Source of the DNA: Flectobacillus sp. BAB-3569 | GTDB taxonomy: Bacteria > Bacteroidota > Bacteroidia > Cytophagales > Spirosomataceae | Assembly: GCF_002270355.1 (NCBI RefSeq) | Contig: NZ_NJFZ01000006.1 | Coordinates: 248,001 to 312,000, forward strand | Direction of reading: 5' to 3' | Length of the DNA stretch: 64,000 nt | In this document: piece after piece, positions 9,661-18,690 of the stretch | Layout of the letters: every line of letters starts with the position of its first letter | Numbering within the stretch: the stretch's first letter is position 1 | Notes under the pieces: generated by a model | The model's input: the letters and a program-made list of their open reading frames with translations, nothing else | Told to the model about the DNA's origin: nothing | Databases searched by the model: none | Made by a program: the position numbers and the translations under genes

Positions 9661-10662
9661 GTGAAAACCCTCAAAACGCTTTCTTTAATTCCTTTTTTCT
9701 TACTAATTCTACAGTTTTCAAGGGCTCAGAACCCTCGCAAATGGACTTTTACACAACCCAAGATGGGGTCGCCATTTTCTATTATTGTATATAGCAACGA
9801 TTCTTTGAAGGTTTCTAGTGCAACTGCCAGAGCCTATAAATTAGTTGATTCTCTTAATCAAGTTTACAGTGATTATGATACTCAAAGCGAGCTAAGCATC
9901 CTATCTAGGAAAGGACAAAGTGCAGGCGTATCCGATGCTTTGTGGGATATTTTAAAGCAATCACAAGTCGCATATCAAAAAAGTAGTGGTGCGTTTGACA
10001 TTACGATAGGACCGCTAGTCAAGCTTTGGAGAAAAGCTAGAAAAGAAAAACAGTTACCTGCTGATTCAGTACTTCGTAAAGCCCAAGTAAGCGTAGGGTT
10101 TCAATGGGTACAGATGAACGAAAAGACACATGCGGTTAAGCTTAACAAAAGCGCTATGCAACTAGACTTAGGAGGAATAGCCAAAGGATATATAGCTCAA
10201 AAGGTAGTAGACTTTTTGGCAAAGGAGGGTTTGGGTGCTTCATTGGTCGATGCGGGGGGCGATTTAGCCATGGGACAAGCACCACCAAGTAAAAAAGCTT
10301 GGAGTGTTGGTGTCAATATCCCTTCCTCTGAAGAGTTATTACCTCGATATCTATTGCTTCAAAATGCTGCTGTGGCCACATCGGGAGATATGTATCAATT
10401 TGTTGAGATAGATGGAAAGCATTATTCGCACATCGTGAATCCCAAAACAGGCTTAGGACTTTCGCATCAACGCAATGTTACCGTTATTGCTCCCGACGGC
10501 GCCACTGCTGATTGGCTTGCTACAGCCTGTAGTGTATTACCTGTAAAAAAAGCCTTGAAACTTTGTGATAGTTTTCCCAACACAGGATTACTCATTGCAG
10601 AGAAAAAAGGTACAATGCTTTTCAAATGGCAAAATAGTTATTTTGAGAAAATGATGGAGTAG
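9661..10662 (+). CDS. apbE: FAD:protein FMN transferase (ApbE family), secreted, copy 2
   Basis: A second ApbE, 333 residues, only distantly similar to copy 1. It starts at GTG 9661; no ATG lies close upstream and a good signal peptide (MKTLKTLSLIPFFLLI, ending FSRAQ) begins exactly there. Motifs are SDYDTQSELSILS, LDLGGIAKGYIAQKV, DAGGDLAMG, SHIVNPKTG and the metal-binding ADWLATA with its Asp kept. It is transcribed away from the ankyrin-DUF2271-PepSY operon, so the operon is bracketed by two ApbE genes. It probably performs the flavinylation for that operon; copy 1 may have another target or reduced activity. Confidence 0.92.
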   Translation: MKTLKTLSLIPFFLLILQFSRAQNPRKWTFTQPKMGSPFSIIVYSNDSLKVSSATARAYKLVDSLNQVYSDYDTQSELSILSRKGQSAGVSDALWDILKQSQVAYQKSSGAFDITIGPLVKLWRKARKEKQLPADSVLRKAQVSVGFQWVQMNEKTHAVKLNKSAMQLDLGGIAKGYIAQKVVDFLAKEGLGASLVDAGGDLAMGQAPPSKKAWSVGVNIPSSEELLPRYLLLQNAAVATSGDMYQFVEIDGKHYSHIVNPKTGLGLSHQRNVTVIAPDGATADWLATACSVLPVKKALKLCDSFPNTGLLIAEKKGTMLFKWQNSYFEKMME

Positions 10663-10745
10663 GCACAAAGTGGCATAGGCACAAAGGCAAAAAGGCACAA
10701 AGTGTAAAACAGTAGAGACGCAATGCTTGCGTCTACATTAGAATA
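10663..10745. repeat. GGCACAAAG word repeats followed by TAGAGACG palindrome
   Basis: Four spaced copies of the word AGGCACAAAG or close variants at 10664-10702 are followed by the hairpin AGACGCAA-TGC-TTGCGTCT (10716-10734). Both belong to families that recur in other gaps (58588-58666, 42854-42890, 53944-54363; 38187-38210, 63188-63212). Confidence 0.7.
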
Positions 10746-10901
10746 AAATTTTGAAATCACTCAACCACTCAATAACCACAGACATACTGTGAGGGTCTGT
10801 TGGGTAGGTGCCGAAATAGAAGGAGTATTTTAGTAAAGTATGTTTTTATATATGTTATAGTTATCTCAATTTAATATTGACTATCAACCTTGTAATTTTC
10901 T

Positions 10902-11858
10902 ATGAAAAAAACTCTTTTGACCTTGAGCTTATTAACAGCGATTTTTGGTGCCTCTAAAGCTCAAAACTTCCAATCCTATGAAAAAACTATTCCTAATACT
11001 ACTGTCAAATTTAAAATGGTAGCGATTCCAGCGGGCGAATTATCCTTAGGTAGTCCTGAAAGTGAATCGGGACATGAGCCAGACGAATCACCACAAGTAA
11101 AGGTAAAACTTTCAGCTTTTTGGATGGGTGCTACGGAAGTGACCTACGACGAATATCAACTGTTTTTGGAGGAGGAACGTGACCCTGAGCCAAAGCCTGA
11201 TGCAATTACTCGTCCTAGTCCACCGTATATAGATTTTACTTTGGGCATGGGTAAAGTAGGAGGTTTTCCTGCTAATTCGATGCAACAATATGCAGCTTTG
11301 ATGTATTGCAAATGGCTTTATCATAAAACAGGAATTTTTTATCGTTTGCCTACCGAAGCCGAATGGGAATATGCTTGTCGTGCGGGGAGTAAAACTCGTT
11401 TCTTTTTTGGAGAAAATGAAAAAGATCTCGCTCAATATGCTTGGTATGGTGCCAACGCCGACGGACATTATCATCGAGTAGGTGAAAAAAAGCCAAATCC
11501 TTGGGGATTATATGATATGTTGGGCAACGTAGCTGAATGGACAATGGACCAATACGATGAAGGATTTTATCAAAAAATGAGTGCAGGACAAGAAAATCCT
11601 TACTCTGAAAAGTTAAAGCGCTATCCGAGTACAGTGCGAGGAGGCAATTATAAAGATGAAGCGAAAGAATTGCGCAGTGCTAATCGCTTGAAATCCGACC
11701 CTATCTGGAATCGTCGCGACCCACAAGTACCCAAAAGTAAATGGTGGAATGCCGATGCGCCTTTTGTAGGATTCCGAATTGTACAACCTTTACAACAACC
11801 TTCGGCAGAAGAAGTCGAAGCCTTTTTTTGCAAAAGTATTAAAGTAGGTTGTAAGTGA
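10902..11858 (+). CDS. Secreted SUMF1/formylglycine-generating-enzyme-like protein
   Basis: A 318-residue exported protein (signal peptide ending GASKAQ) with a full SUMF1 fold: IPAGELSLGS at about 42-51, LPTEAEWEYACRAGSK at 149-164, LGNVAEWTMDQYD, RGGNYKDEAKELRSANR and a final FVGFRIVQP. The paired active-site cysteines of true formylglycine-generating enzymes should fall around the RGGN segment and are absent, so sulfatase activation is unlikely. In Bacteroidota this fold serves many roles, including GldK/GldJ-like structural ones. It precedes a Tat-exported oxidoreductase by 200 bases, an arrangement suggestive of co-function but separated by a repeat. Confidence 0.88.
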   Translation: MKKTLLTLSLLTAIFGASKAQNFQSYEKTIPNTTVKFKMVAIPAGELSLGSPESESGHEPDESPQVKVKLSAFWMGATEVTYDEYQLFLEEERDPEPKPDAITRPSPPYIDFTLGMGKVGGFPANSMQQYAALMYCKWLYHKTGIFYRLPTEAEWEYACRAGSKTRFFFGENEKDLAQYAWYGANADGHYHRVGEKKPNPWGLYDMLGNVAEWTMDQYDEGFYQKMSAGQENPYSEKLKRYPSTVRGGNYKDEAKELRSANRLKSDPIWNRRDPQVPKSKWWNADAPFVGFRIVQPLQQPSAEEVEAFFCKSIKVGCK

Positions 11859-11914
11859 ACAGGAGCAAAGGCACAAAGTGTTAAGGCAAGTTGCTCTTAC
11901 CGAAAGCTCTAAAA

Positions 11915-12028
11915 TTATTGCGGATTAGGGATATCGGATTTCGGAGATATGAAAAACGTATTTGTTTTTTGTAAAAAGTAGCGAAAACTTCCTCAATCCC
12001 AAATCCAACATCCGAAATCCAATATTAA
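11915..12028. repeat. CGGATATCGGAT-type repeat element with inverted ends
   Basis: The left part (GCGGATTAGGGATATCGGAT and on) and right part (CCAAATCCAACATCCGAAAT, 11999-12018) are loosely inverted versions of one another and match the element words at 1527-1563 and 44892-45005. It fills the gap between the SUMF1 gene and the oxidoreductase gene. Confidence 0.6.
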
Positions 12029-12059
12029 AATACCTCACATTTTCTAACTAATTCTAACT

Positions 12060-13373
12060 ATGAGTCAAACTAGACGCGATTTTGTTAAAAGCACATCGCT
12101 AATTACTGGAAGTTTAATTGCAGCTCCGTTTTTGTCGGAAGCGAGTATGTTTAATAGTCTTGTCGACGATACCATCAAGGTTGCCTTGATAGGTTGCGGC
12201 GGACGTGGTACGGGTGCCGCTATTCAGGCATTGAGTACCAAGCAAAATGTAAAATTGGTCGCTATGGCAGATGCCTTCCAAGACCGTTTAGACAATTGCT
12301 ATAAAGAAATTACAGGTGATGATTTTGAGAACTTGAAATCAAAAATTGATGTCCCTGCCGACAGACGTTTTGTTGGATTTGATGCTTATCTCAAAGCAAT
12401 TCCTTTAGCAGATGTGGTTATCTTGACTACGCCTCCAGGTTTCCGCCCTTTACATTTTGAAGCAGCAGTGAACGCAGGGAAACATATTTTTATGGAAAAA
12501 CCTGTAGCCACAGACCCAGCTGGTGTACAACGAGTGCTAGCCGCTGCCGAAAAAGCAAAAGCGAAAAAACTGAATGTCGTAGTAGGTTTGCAACGTCATT
12601 ACCAAACTTCTTACCGTGAGCTCATGAAGCGCCTTCAGGATGGTATGGTTGGAGATGTAGTATCTGCTTCGGCTTGGTGGAATAATGATGGTGTGTGGGT
12701 AAATCCAAGAAAAGCGGGTCAAACCGAAATGGAATATCAAATGCGTAACTGGTATTATTTTAACTGGTTATGCGGCGATCATATCACTGAGCAACATATT
12801 CATAATATAGATGTAATCAACTGGGCTAAAAACTCTTATCCTGTCAAAGCTAGAGGAACGGGCGGTCGTGAGGTAAGAAAAGGAAAAGATTATGGCGAAA
12901 TTTTTGACCACCATATCGTTGAGTTTGAATATGCCGATGGGACGATTCTCAACTCTCAATGTCGCCACATTAAGGGGACTTGGGCAAAAGTTGATGAATT
13001 AGTAGTGGGCACAAAAGGTAAAATTATGTTTGATGCGGGACATATTACCGACTACAAAGGAAATACTCTCTTCAAACACAATGGTAGCAAAGACCCTAAC
13101 CCTTACCAAGTAGAGCATGACGAATTGTTTGAAGCAATCGCCAAAGGACAATATAAGTTTGCCGATGCCGAAAACGGAGCTAAATCAACCATGACCTCTA
13201 TTCTAGGAAGAATGGCTACTTATTCTGGTCAGGTAATAACTTGGGATAAAGCCATTAATTCAGGCTTAGACCTTGCGCCAAAAACATTTGCTTGGGATGC
13301 AGATATGCCACTCAAACCAGATGCAAATGGTTTGTATCCTGTAGCAGTACCCGGTAAAACGAAGTTTGTGTAG
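12060..13373 (+). CDS. Gfo/Idh/MocA family oxidoreductase, Tat-exported
   Basis: A 437-residue NAD(P)-dependent sugar-type oxidoreductase. It begins with a twin-arginine signal (SQTRRDFVK, then a hydrophobic stretch to about residue 28), so it should cross the membrane folded with its cofactor. The Rossmann motif VALIGCGGRGTGA starts at about residue 41, and the family's EKPVATDPAG follows at about 145. The C-terminal domain has WLCGDHITEQHIHNIDVINW with histidines placed as in the family active site. The substrate is unknown; members of this exported group act on sugars or glycosides. It follows the SUMF1-like gene in the same direction. Confidence 0.92.
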   Translation: MSQTRRDFVKSTSLITGSLIAAPFLSEASMFNSLVDDTIKVALIGCGGRGTGAAIQALSTKQNVKLVAMADAFQDRLDNCYKEITGDDFENLKSKIDVPADRRFVGFDAYLKAIPLADVVILTTPPGFRPLHFEAAVNAGKHIFMEKPVATDPAGVQRVLAAAEKAKAKKLNVVVGLQRHYQTSYRELMKRLQDGMVGDVVSASAWWNNDGVWVNPRKAGQTEMEYQMRNWYYFNWLCGDHITEQHIHNIDVINWAKNSYPVKARGTGGREVRKGKDYGEIFDHHIVEFEYADGTILNSQCRHIKGTWAKVDELVVGTKGKIMFDAGHITDYKGNTLFKHNGSKDPNPYQVEHDELFEAIAKGQYKFADAENGAKSTMTSILGRMATYSGQVITWDKAINSGLDLAPKTFAWDADMPLKPDANGLYPVAVPGKTKFV

Positions 13374-13464
13374 TTTGTAGCATTGAGCCATTAGCTTTCG
13401 GATTTTTGTCGAAAGCTAATAGCTTAAAATTTAAGGCTGATACTGTTTAGGTAAGTTGGTACGC

Positions 13465-13600
13465 ACAATAAACTTAAATTTTTTAGCCTTTGGCTCTCAG
13501 ATATCGGCATTCGGCAAAAAAAATGCTATTATTACTAAAAAAACATTTAACACTCTTTGCCTTATGCCTGTTGCCTAAACACATAACTTAAATCTTATTT
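13465..13600. repeat. Composite intergenic repeat, relative of 42831-42983
   Basis: 13541-13597 is a close reverse complement of 42831-42897; the first 26 bases of the match are identical (starting AATAAGATTTAAGTTATGTG at 42831). It also contains CTTTGCCTTATGCCTGTTGCC, an inverted version of the GGCAACAGGCA word family. No coding frame. Confidence 0.65.
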
Positions 13601-13652
13601 TGCATGATTACTTATCATTAATTAGTTTACATCTAGTCTCCTCAAATACCCT

Positions 13653-14201
13653 ATGAAGTCAAAAATATGTATGCTCTCGATATTGCTAACTTACAGCCTC
13701 ATGGTAAGGTCGCAAAGTAATAACCCTTTCAAGCTAGACATATTAGTTGGTATAGCAAAATCATCCTCGTCTTTTGGAGGAGGTATTTCTGTTGAACCTA
13801 AATATTGCTTTAATGATAAGGTATCTGTAGGACTTAAATTTGAATCAGCTAATGCGTATGGTAGTATTTCTTCAACAGGACCTATTGTTTCTGGTCCCAT
13901 AAATAGCGTATCTTCTTATTTAGTCACATCCGAATATTGTATTGGAAATTATGGCAGACAAAAACAAACTCGACCTTTTTTCGGCGTAGGCTTTGGTATT
14001 TACAATGCAATTTTTGAGTCTGAAAATGCTGAACGTAGGTATGACAAAATGGGAGCCTCTCTAAGGGGAGGAGTTGATATTAAACACTTAAGATTATCAG
14101 TGGAACAAAACTTCATTTTGTCTTCTTCTCAATATGAACTTAATTTTCTTACACTTAGGCTTGGACTCACAATTGGACGTAATAAAAATTCAATCCCTTA
14201 A
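13653..14201 (+). CDS. Outer-membrane beta-barrel protein (small)
   Basis: A 182-residue exported protein with signal peptide ending LMVRSQ. It has alternating strand patterns such as FGGGISVEPKYCFNDKVSVGLKFE and ends LNFLTLRLGLTIGRNKNSIP, like the eight-stranded barrels annotated as OMP_b-brl in Bacteroidota. No catalytic motif is visible. It stands alone between repeat-bearing gaps. A role in the outer membrane is likely; anything finer is not supported. Confidence 0.75.
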   Translation: MKSKICMLSILLTYSLMVRSQSNNPFKLDILVGIAKSSSSFGGGISVEPKYCFNDKVSVGLKFESANAYGSISSTGPIVSGPINSVSSYLVTSEYCIGNYGRQKQTRPFFGVGFGIYNAIFESENAERRYDKMGASLRGGVDIKHLRLSVEQNFILSSSQYELNFLTLRLGLTIGRNKNSIP

Positions 14202-14474
14202 TAGTCCATCATGTAAGTTCTTTTGTTTTTACATATTACTTCTTGCTATTAAAATAACAGTAAAAGAAAATCATAGAAAGAGCTCAATCGCTGATTTTCT
14301 CGTTAGTAAAGAATGAATTATTGTTAAATTTTTGGCAATGCCAGCGAAGTTTAGTAACATAGTATCCTCAGAGATAAAATTGAATCTTATGTTACATTAT
14401 CGGTACTTTGTAGAATTTACAATACAGCTTTTGTAATCTTAAGATTCGTATTACAATCTAATTACAACAAACGT

Positions 14475-15185
14475 ATGCAAAACAATCAGTATTCACCTTA
14501 TTATTCACAAGAGGCTGTTCAGGCCGAACAGGCTCGTTATATGACCAAAGTATTTGGTTGGATGTCTTTGGCTCTCATTGTTACAGCAGCGGTTTCATTT
14601 GGTGTAGCGAGTACACCTCAAATCGTTGAAATTATTTTTAGTAGCAAGTTTACCTTTTATGGATTGATGATAGCTGAATTTGGGGTTGTGTTGTGGTTAT
14701 CGTCGCGAGTGGCAACTATGTCGGCTACTTCTGCTACGGTATGGTTTTTTCTGTATTCGATTTTGAATGGATTAACACTATCGGTAATTTTCTTTGTATT
14801 CACTGCCGATTCGATTGTATATGTATTTGGTATTGCAGCCTCCATGTTTATGGCAATGGCGGCTTATGGATATTATACCAAAAAGGATTTGACCTCATGG
14901 GGTAGTCTTTTGATGATGGGTTTGATAGGTTTGATTATTGCGGGGGTGGTCAACATTTTCTTGCGTAGCGATATGTTTGGTATGGTAGTTAGTTCTATTG
15001 GTGTATTGATTTTTGTAGGCTTAACAGCTTATGATACTCAAAAAATCAAAGAAATGAATATCATCGGCAACGAAGGTACAGACGAAGATCATAAAGAAGC
15101 AATCATGGGGGCATTGACCTTATATCTAGACTTTATCAACTTATTCTTATATCTACTTCGTTTACTCGGAAATAGAAGAGATTAA
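14475..15185 (+). CDS. Bax inhibitor-1/YccA family membrane protein
   Basis: A 236-residue inner-membrane protein with seven predicted helices, starting after a polar N-terminus (MQNNQYSPYYSQEAVQAEQA). Family marks are VFGWMSLALIVTA, SATSATVWFFLYSILNGLTLS and GLTAYDTQKIKEM, followed by the last helix LYLDFINLFLYLLRLLGNRRD, the typical end of this group. Members form pH-dependent calcium-leak channels or act in membrane-protein quality control with FtsH (YccA). It is monocistronic and closed by a strong terminator. Confidence 0.95.
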   Translation: MQNNQYSPYYSQEAVQAEQARYMTKVFGWMSLALIVTAAVSFGVASTPQIVEIIFSSKFTFYGLMIAEFGVVLWLSSRVATMSATSATVWFFLYSILNGLTLSVIFFVFTADSIVYVFGIAASMFMAMAAYGYYTKKDLTSWGSLLMMGLIGLIIAGVVNIFLRSDMFGMVVSSIGVLIFVGLTAYDTQKIKEMNIIGNEGTDEDHKEAIMGALTLYLDFINLFLYLLRLLGNRRD

Positions 15186-15204
15186 TACAAAAGCATTTTT
15201 CTTG

Positions 15205-15241
15205 AAACTCCTCATCTAAACTTAGGTGAGGAGTTTTATTT
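15205..15241 (+). terminator. Rho-independent terminator after the Bax-inhibitor gene
   Basis: The stem AAACTCCTCA (15205-15214) / TGAGGAGTTT (15227-15236) is extended inward by CTAA/TTAG and followed by TATTTTT. Confidence 0.85.
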
Positions 15242-15321
15242 TTGAAGAAAAGTACAGAAGTGTAATTGACTTATTCATAAAAATATGCTCAAACACTTAT
15301 TGGTTTAATCACAAACTGCTC

Positions 15322-16710
15322 ATGAAGATTTTCAGAAATATTATTTTAGGTTTCTTGGCGCTTATTGTAATAGCCGCTATCGGGACTTTTACGACAGTAG
15401 ACAGAACAGAATTGCACCAGACCGAGTTTTATGCTCAAACGCAAAACTGGCTGGCTAACTATATACCCGATACTGATCCCCAATATGATTCGGTATATGT
15501 AGGTTGGGCGAAGGTAAACCTAACACCTGCACAGCCATTGGCTACAGCAGGATATGGCAATCGTGACGGCAAACCCTATCAGAGCGTGCATGATTCGATT
15601 TATGTACGAGCTATGGTATTTGATAATGGTCGTAAGTTTGCGATGGTTTCTTGTGATTTACTGATTATTCCACCAGAGGTACGTTTGAGTCTACAAGATA
15701 AACTCGGCAAAATCGGCTTTTCATGGGAGCACGTGTTTATAGGTGCTACCCACACGCACAATAGCATAGGTGCATGGGGTAAAAATGCCATTGGAGAACT
15801 TTTTGCTGGAAAATATCACCCTGAAGTGGTGGAGGATATCGCTAACAAAATTGTTAAGGCCATCCAATTAGCGGATGCAAATACTACTGCTGCCGAAATA
15901 GGTTATGGTCAAATAGATACCCCAGAGCTAGTTTTTAATAGATTAGTTCATGAAAAAGGTACGGTAGACCCGACTTTACGATTATTGAAAATTCACAAAG
16001 ACAATGGGCAAAATGCTCTTATTTGTGTGTATTCGGCACATGCCACTACGCTCAATGCTGATAAGATGGTTTTGTCAAGAGATTATCCTGGGGTCTTGGT
16101 AGATAAACTTGAAAAAGACCAAGCCGATTTTGCCATGTTTATGGCTGGCTCTGTTGGCAGTACTGGTCCAATAGGAGAGGAGATGAAAGATGATTATGCT
16201 CAACTCAATCGCGTGGCTGAAGGTCTTTATCAAAAAATAGCCAAAATTAATCCACAAATTAAAACAGCGCTTGTGGATAACCTACATGCTTCGGTGATTC
16301 CAATATCAATGCGTGACCCACAGGTGCGAGTATCGCAAGACCTACGTTTTCGTCCTTGGGTATTTCAAACATTTTTTGGAGAATACCCAGCCGAAATGAA
16401 AGTATTTCAGTTAGGTAATACCATTTTTATAGGCACACCTTGTGATTACAGTGGCGAATTAATGCCAGATGTACTCAAAACCGCTCAGAATCAACATCTA
16501 AATCTTATTGTAACTAGTTTTGATGGAAGTTATGTTGGATATATCACAGAAGATAGTCGTTATGATTTGAATAGTTATGAGACTCGTGTGATGAATTGGT
16601 ACGGTCCACAGAACGGACAATATTTTCAAGAAATTATCAACAGTATTTTGACCAAAAATGCCCCTGTAGTCAAACAACCAGATGCTTTACAAAATCAAAC
16701 GGAAGAATAG
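15322..16710 (+). CDS. Neutral/alkaline ceramidase-like hydrolase, membrane-anchored
   Basis: A 462-residue protein with one N-terminal helix (residues 5-24) and then a neutral/alkaline non-lysosomal ceramidase N-terminal domain. ATG 15322 was chosen because it directly precedes the hydrophobic helix; an upstream in-frame start at 15226 overlaps the terminator. Zinc-site-like motifs are IGATHTHNSIGAWG and YSAHATTLNADKMVLSRDYPG, and AGSVGSTGPIG follows. It lacks the C-terminal immunoglobulin-like domain of full-length ceramidases. It may hydrolyse amide-linked lipids (Bacteroidota make sphingolipids) or another substrate. No linked sphingolipid genes are seen. Confidence 0.82.
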   Translation: MKIFRNIILGFLALIVIAAIGTFTTVDRTELHQTEFYAQTQNWLANYIPDTDPQYDSVYVGWAKVNLTPAQPLATAGYGNRDGKPYQSVHDSIYVRAMVFDNGRKFAMVSCDLLIIPPEVRLSLQDKLGKIGFSWEHVFIGATHTHNSIGAWGKNAIGELFAGKYHPEVVEDIANKIVKAIQLADANTTAAEIGYGQIDTPELVFNRLVHEKGTVDPTLRLLKIHKDNGQNALICVYSAHATTLNADKMVLSRDYPGVLVDKLEKDQADFAMFMAGSVGSTGPIGEEMKDDYAQLNRVAEGLYQKIAKINPQIKTALVDNLHASVIPISMRDPQVRVSQDLRFRPWVFQTFFGEYPAEMKVFQLGNTIFIGTPCDYSGELMPDVLKTAQNQHLNLIVTSFDGSYVGYITEDSRYDLNSYETRVMNWYGPQNGQYFQEIINSILTKNAPVVKQPDALQNQTEE

Positions 16711-17068
16711 GCTTCGGATTCTAATATTTTGGGAAAGAAAGGCAGATATTAATTCAATGTAAACAAAAGTAGTTGTCTAATTTAGAATAATTCTGAATTA
16801 GCAAAATCCTGAAAAACATCTAAGTAATCATGCTCAAGCACAATAATTCCGTAGCTTTTTCAGGTAAAAAAAACACTTCATGTAAATTTTTATCAGTAAA
16901 TTGCGACTTGATTTCTGAAATTGTTGCTAGGTGACCATCTAAAAGCTGTGATAGCAAAATCAATCTAGCAGCGAGCAAAACACAAGTCTCTCATTCAGAA
17001 TATTTTGACTAAAAGCACCGAGAGAGAAGAGCCGTTGTAGGCAAATTTCAAAACTTAAAGACAAAGAA
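16711..17068. other. Gap before the nuo operon
   Basis: It holds the antisense gene fossil described separately (16782-17041). No clear promoter of the TTTG-N19-TAnnTTTG type was found for nuoA in this stretch. Confidence 0.5.
16782..17041 (-). pseudogene. Antisense gene fossil upstream of nuoA, two frameshifts, no start
   Basis: On the - strand three overlapping frames can be joined into one protein-like sequence: SFEICLQRLFSLGAFSQN and ILNERLV in one frame, then LLSQLLDGHLATISEIKSQF and HEVFFLPEKATEL in a second, then VLEHDYLDVFQDFANSELF ending at TAA 16782-16784. The shifts lie near 16974-16981 and 16841-16847; one added base at each would join the frames. There is no start codon because the 5' end runs into nuoA. 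I do not recognise the family. Coding-like composition over about 85 residues suggests a decayed or truncated gene rather than chance. Confidence 0.5.
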
Positions 17069-17437
17069 ATGAACTATCAACCATCAGACTACCTTCCGAT
17101 TATTGTCCAAATAGGGGCAGCACTTGCATTCATCGTATTGACAATGGTGGCTACTCACTGGTTAGGGCCAAAAAGACATAGTAAAGCCAAAGATGATGTT
17201 TTTGAATGTGGTATCGAGTCAGTTGGAAACGCTCGTACGCCAATTTCTGTAAAATACTTCTTGGTAGCTATTCTATTTGTACTTTTCGACGTGGAAATTA
17301 TCTTCATGTATCCATGGGCTGTAAATTTCAAAACATTAGGATGGGACGGCTTCTTGGAAATGGTAGTTTTCATGGGTCTTCTTTTAGCAGGCTTTATTTA
17401 TGTATTGAAAAAAGGAGTGCTTGACTGGGAAAAATAA
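17069..17437 (+). CDS. nuoA: NADH-quinone oxidoreductase subunit A
   Basis: Membrane subunit of respiratory complex I at the base of the quinone site. The 122-residue chain has three helices (about 10-30, 65-85, 92-112). The quinone-loop signature DVFECGIESVGNARTPISVKYF and the helix-2 motif FDVEIIFMYPWAV with its conserved acidic residues are complete. It is the first gene of the nuo operon, followed 87 bases later by nuoB. Confidence 0.97.
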   Translation: MNYQPSDYLPIIVQIGAALAFIVLTMVATHWLGPKRHSKAKDDVFECGIESVGNARTPISVKYFLVAILFVLFDVEIIFMYPWAVNFKTLGWDGFLEMVVFMGLLLAGFIYVLKKGVLDWEK

Positions 17438-17524
17438 TTCTCGAAGCCTCTTTCTCTATAAAACCTTCTGCCTCAACAACTAGTTAGGTAGGAAGACATC
17501 AAATATTATTAATTGAATAAGACA

Positions 17525-18073
17525 ATGAGTGATAGAATAATAAAGACAGTAGATGCCCCACAGGGACTAGAAGGTCAAGGATTCTTCGCTGGAAAACTAG
17601 ACGACTTGGTTGGTTTGGCGAGAGCAAACTCCCTTTGGCCTTTACCATTCGCTACCTCATGTTGTGGTATCGAATTTATGGCAACCATGGCTTCGCACTA
17701 TGACTTAGCTCGTTTTGGTGCAGAACGTCTTTCTTTCTCAGCACGTCAAGCCGACGTTTTGATGGTAATGGGTACCATTGCTAAAAAAATGGCTCCAGTT
17801 GTAAAACAAGTATATCTTCAAATGGCTGAGCCTCGTTGGGTAATCGCAGTTGGAGCTTGTGCATCATCTGGCGGTGTGTTTGATACTTATTCTGTTTTAC
17901 AAGGTATCGACCGTATTATCCCTGTCGATGTGTATGTGCCTGGATGCCCTCCTCGCCCAGAACAAATCCTAGATGGCTTTATGGAAATTCAGGAGCTAGC
18001 TAAATCAGAACAAAGAAGAAGAAGAGAATCTCCTGAATATAAGGCGTTGTTGTCTTCTTATGGTATTGAATAG
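17525..18073 (+). CDS. nuoB: NADH-quinone oxidoreductase subunit B
   Basis: Peripheral-arm subunit that carries the terminal 4Fe-4S cluster N2, the direct electron donor to quinone. The 182-residue chain has the adjacent cysteine pair ATSCCGIEF (Cys46, Cys47), [13 protein letters not shown] and [14 protein letters not shown], so all N2 ligands are present. ATG 17525 was chosen; a TTG four codons upstream is in frame but weaker. It lies between nuoA and nuoC. Confidence 0.97.
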   Translation: MSDRIIKTVDAPQGLEGQGFFAGKLDDLVGLARANSLWPLPFATSCCGIEFMATMASHYDLARFGAERLSFSARQADVLMVMGTIAKKMAPVVKQVYLQMAEPRWVIAVGACASSGGVFDTYSVLQGIDRIIPVDVYVPGCPPRPEQILDGFMEIQELAKSEQRRRRESPEYKALLSSYGIE

Positions 18074-18137
18074 TTATAAAGCAAAATTTTATAACTAAAT
18101 ATCCCTTTTTCATTAGTCTATCATTTCAGCGTTTACA

Positions 18138-18638
18138 ATGACAAACGAACAAATTGCTCAAGACTTAGTAGCGAAATTCGGAGAGGATAAAATTTACGGA
18201 ATTATGGAAAATTACGGTCTTTTGAACGTAACTACCTCTGTAGATACTATTGTACCTCTTTTACATTATTTATATCAACATCCCACTTTCAAGTTCCAAT
18301 TTCTTACCGATTTAGCGGGTATCCATTTTCCCGATGCTGTAGGTCAGGAATTCGGTGTCATCTATCACTTGCATAGTCTCGAAAACAATGTACGATTGAT
18401 TATCAAATTGTATGTTCCTCTTGAGTCTCCTAAAGTGCCAACCATCACAGGGCTTTATGCTACAGCTAACTGGATGGAGCGTGAAGCATTCGATTTTTAT
18501 GGAATTATCTTTGAAGGACATCCAAATCTTATCCGCATTTTGAATGTAGAAGATATGGACTATCATCCTATGCGCAAAGAGTATCCAATGGAGGATGCTA
18601 CTCGTCAAGATAAGATTGATGCTTTATTTGGAAGATAA
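18138..18638 (+). CDS. nuoC: NADH-quinone oxidoreductase subunit C
   Basis: The 30-kDa-type subunit of the peripheral arm, with no cofactor, packing against NuoD. The 166 residues contain FQFLTDLAGIHFPD, YHLHSLENNVRLIIKLYVP and the signature TANWMEREAFDFYGIIFEGHPNLIRIL, ending HPMRKEYPMEDATR. NuoC and NuoD are separate genes here rather than fused as in Escherichia coli. The gene lies 64 bases after nuoB and 52 before nuoD. Confidence 0.96.
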   Translation: MTNEQIAQDLVAKFGEDKIYGIMENYGLLNVTTSVDTIVPLLHYLYQHPTFKFQFLTDLAGIHFPDAVGQEFGVIYHLHSLENNVRLIIKLYVPLESPKVPTITGLYATANWMEREAFDFYGIIFEGHPNLIRILNVEDMDYHPMRKEYPMEDATRQDKIDALFGR

Positions 18639-18690
18639 TAATCGGTAACTATCGGGTTGCTATTCGGTAGCTCATTCACCCAAGCGAAAT

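Noticed and set aside
10902-11858. SUMF1 protein as a sulfatase-activating enzyme
   Set aside because: The paired active-site cysteines are absent and no sulfatase gene is nearby.
14134-14316. 60-residue frame after the small barrel gene
   Set aside because: It overlaps the barrel gene's 3' end in another frame, with no family match or start context.
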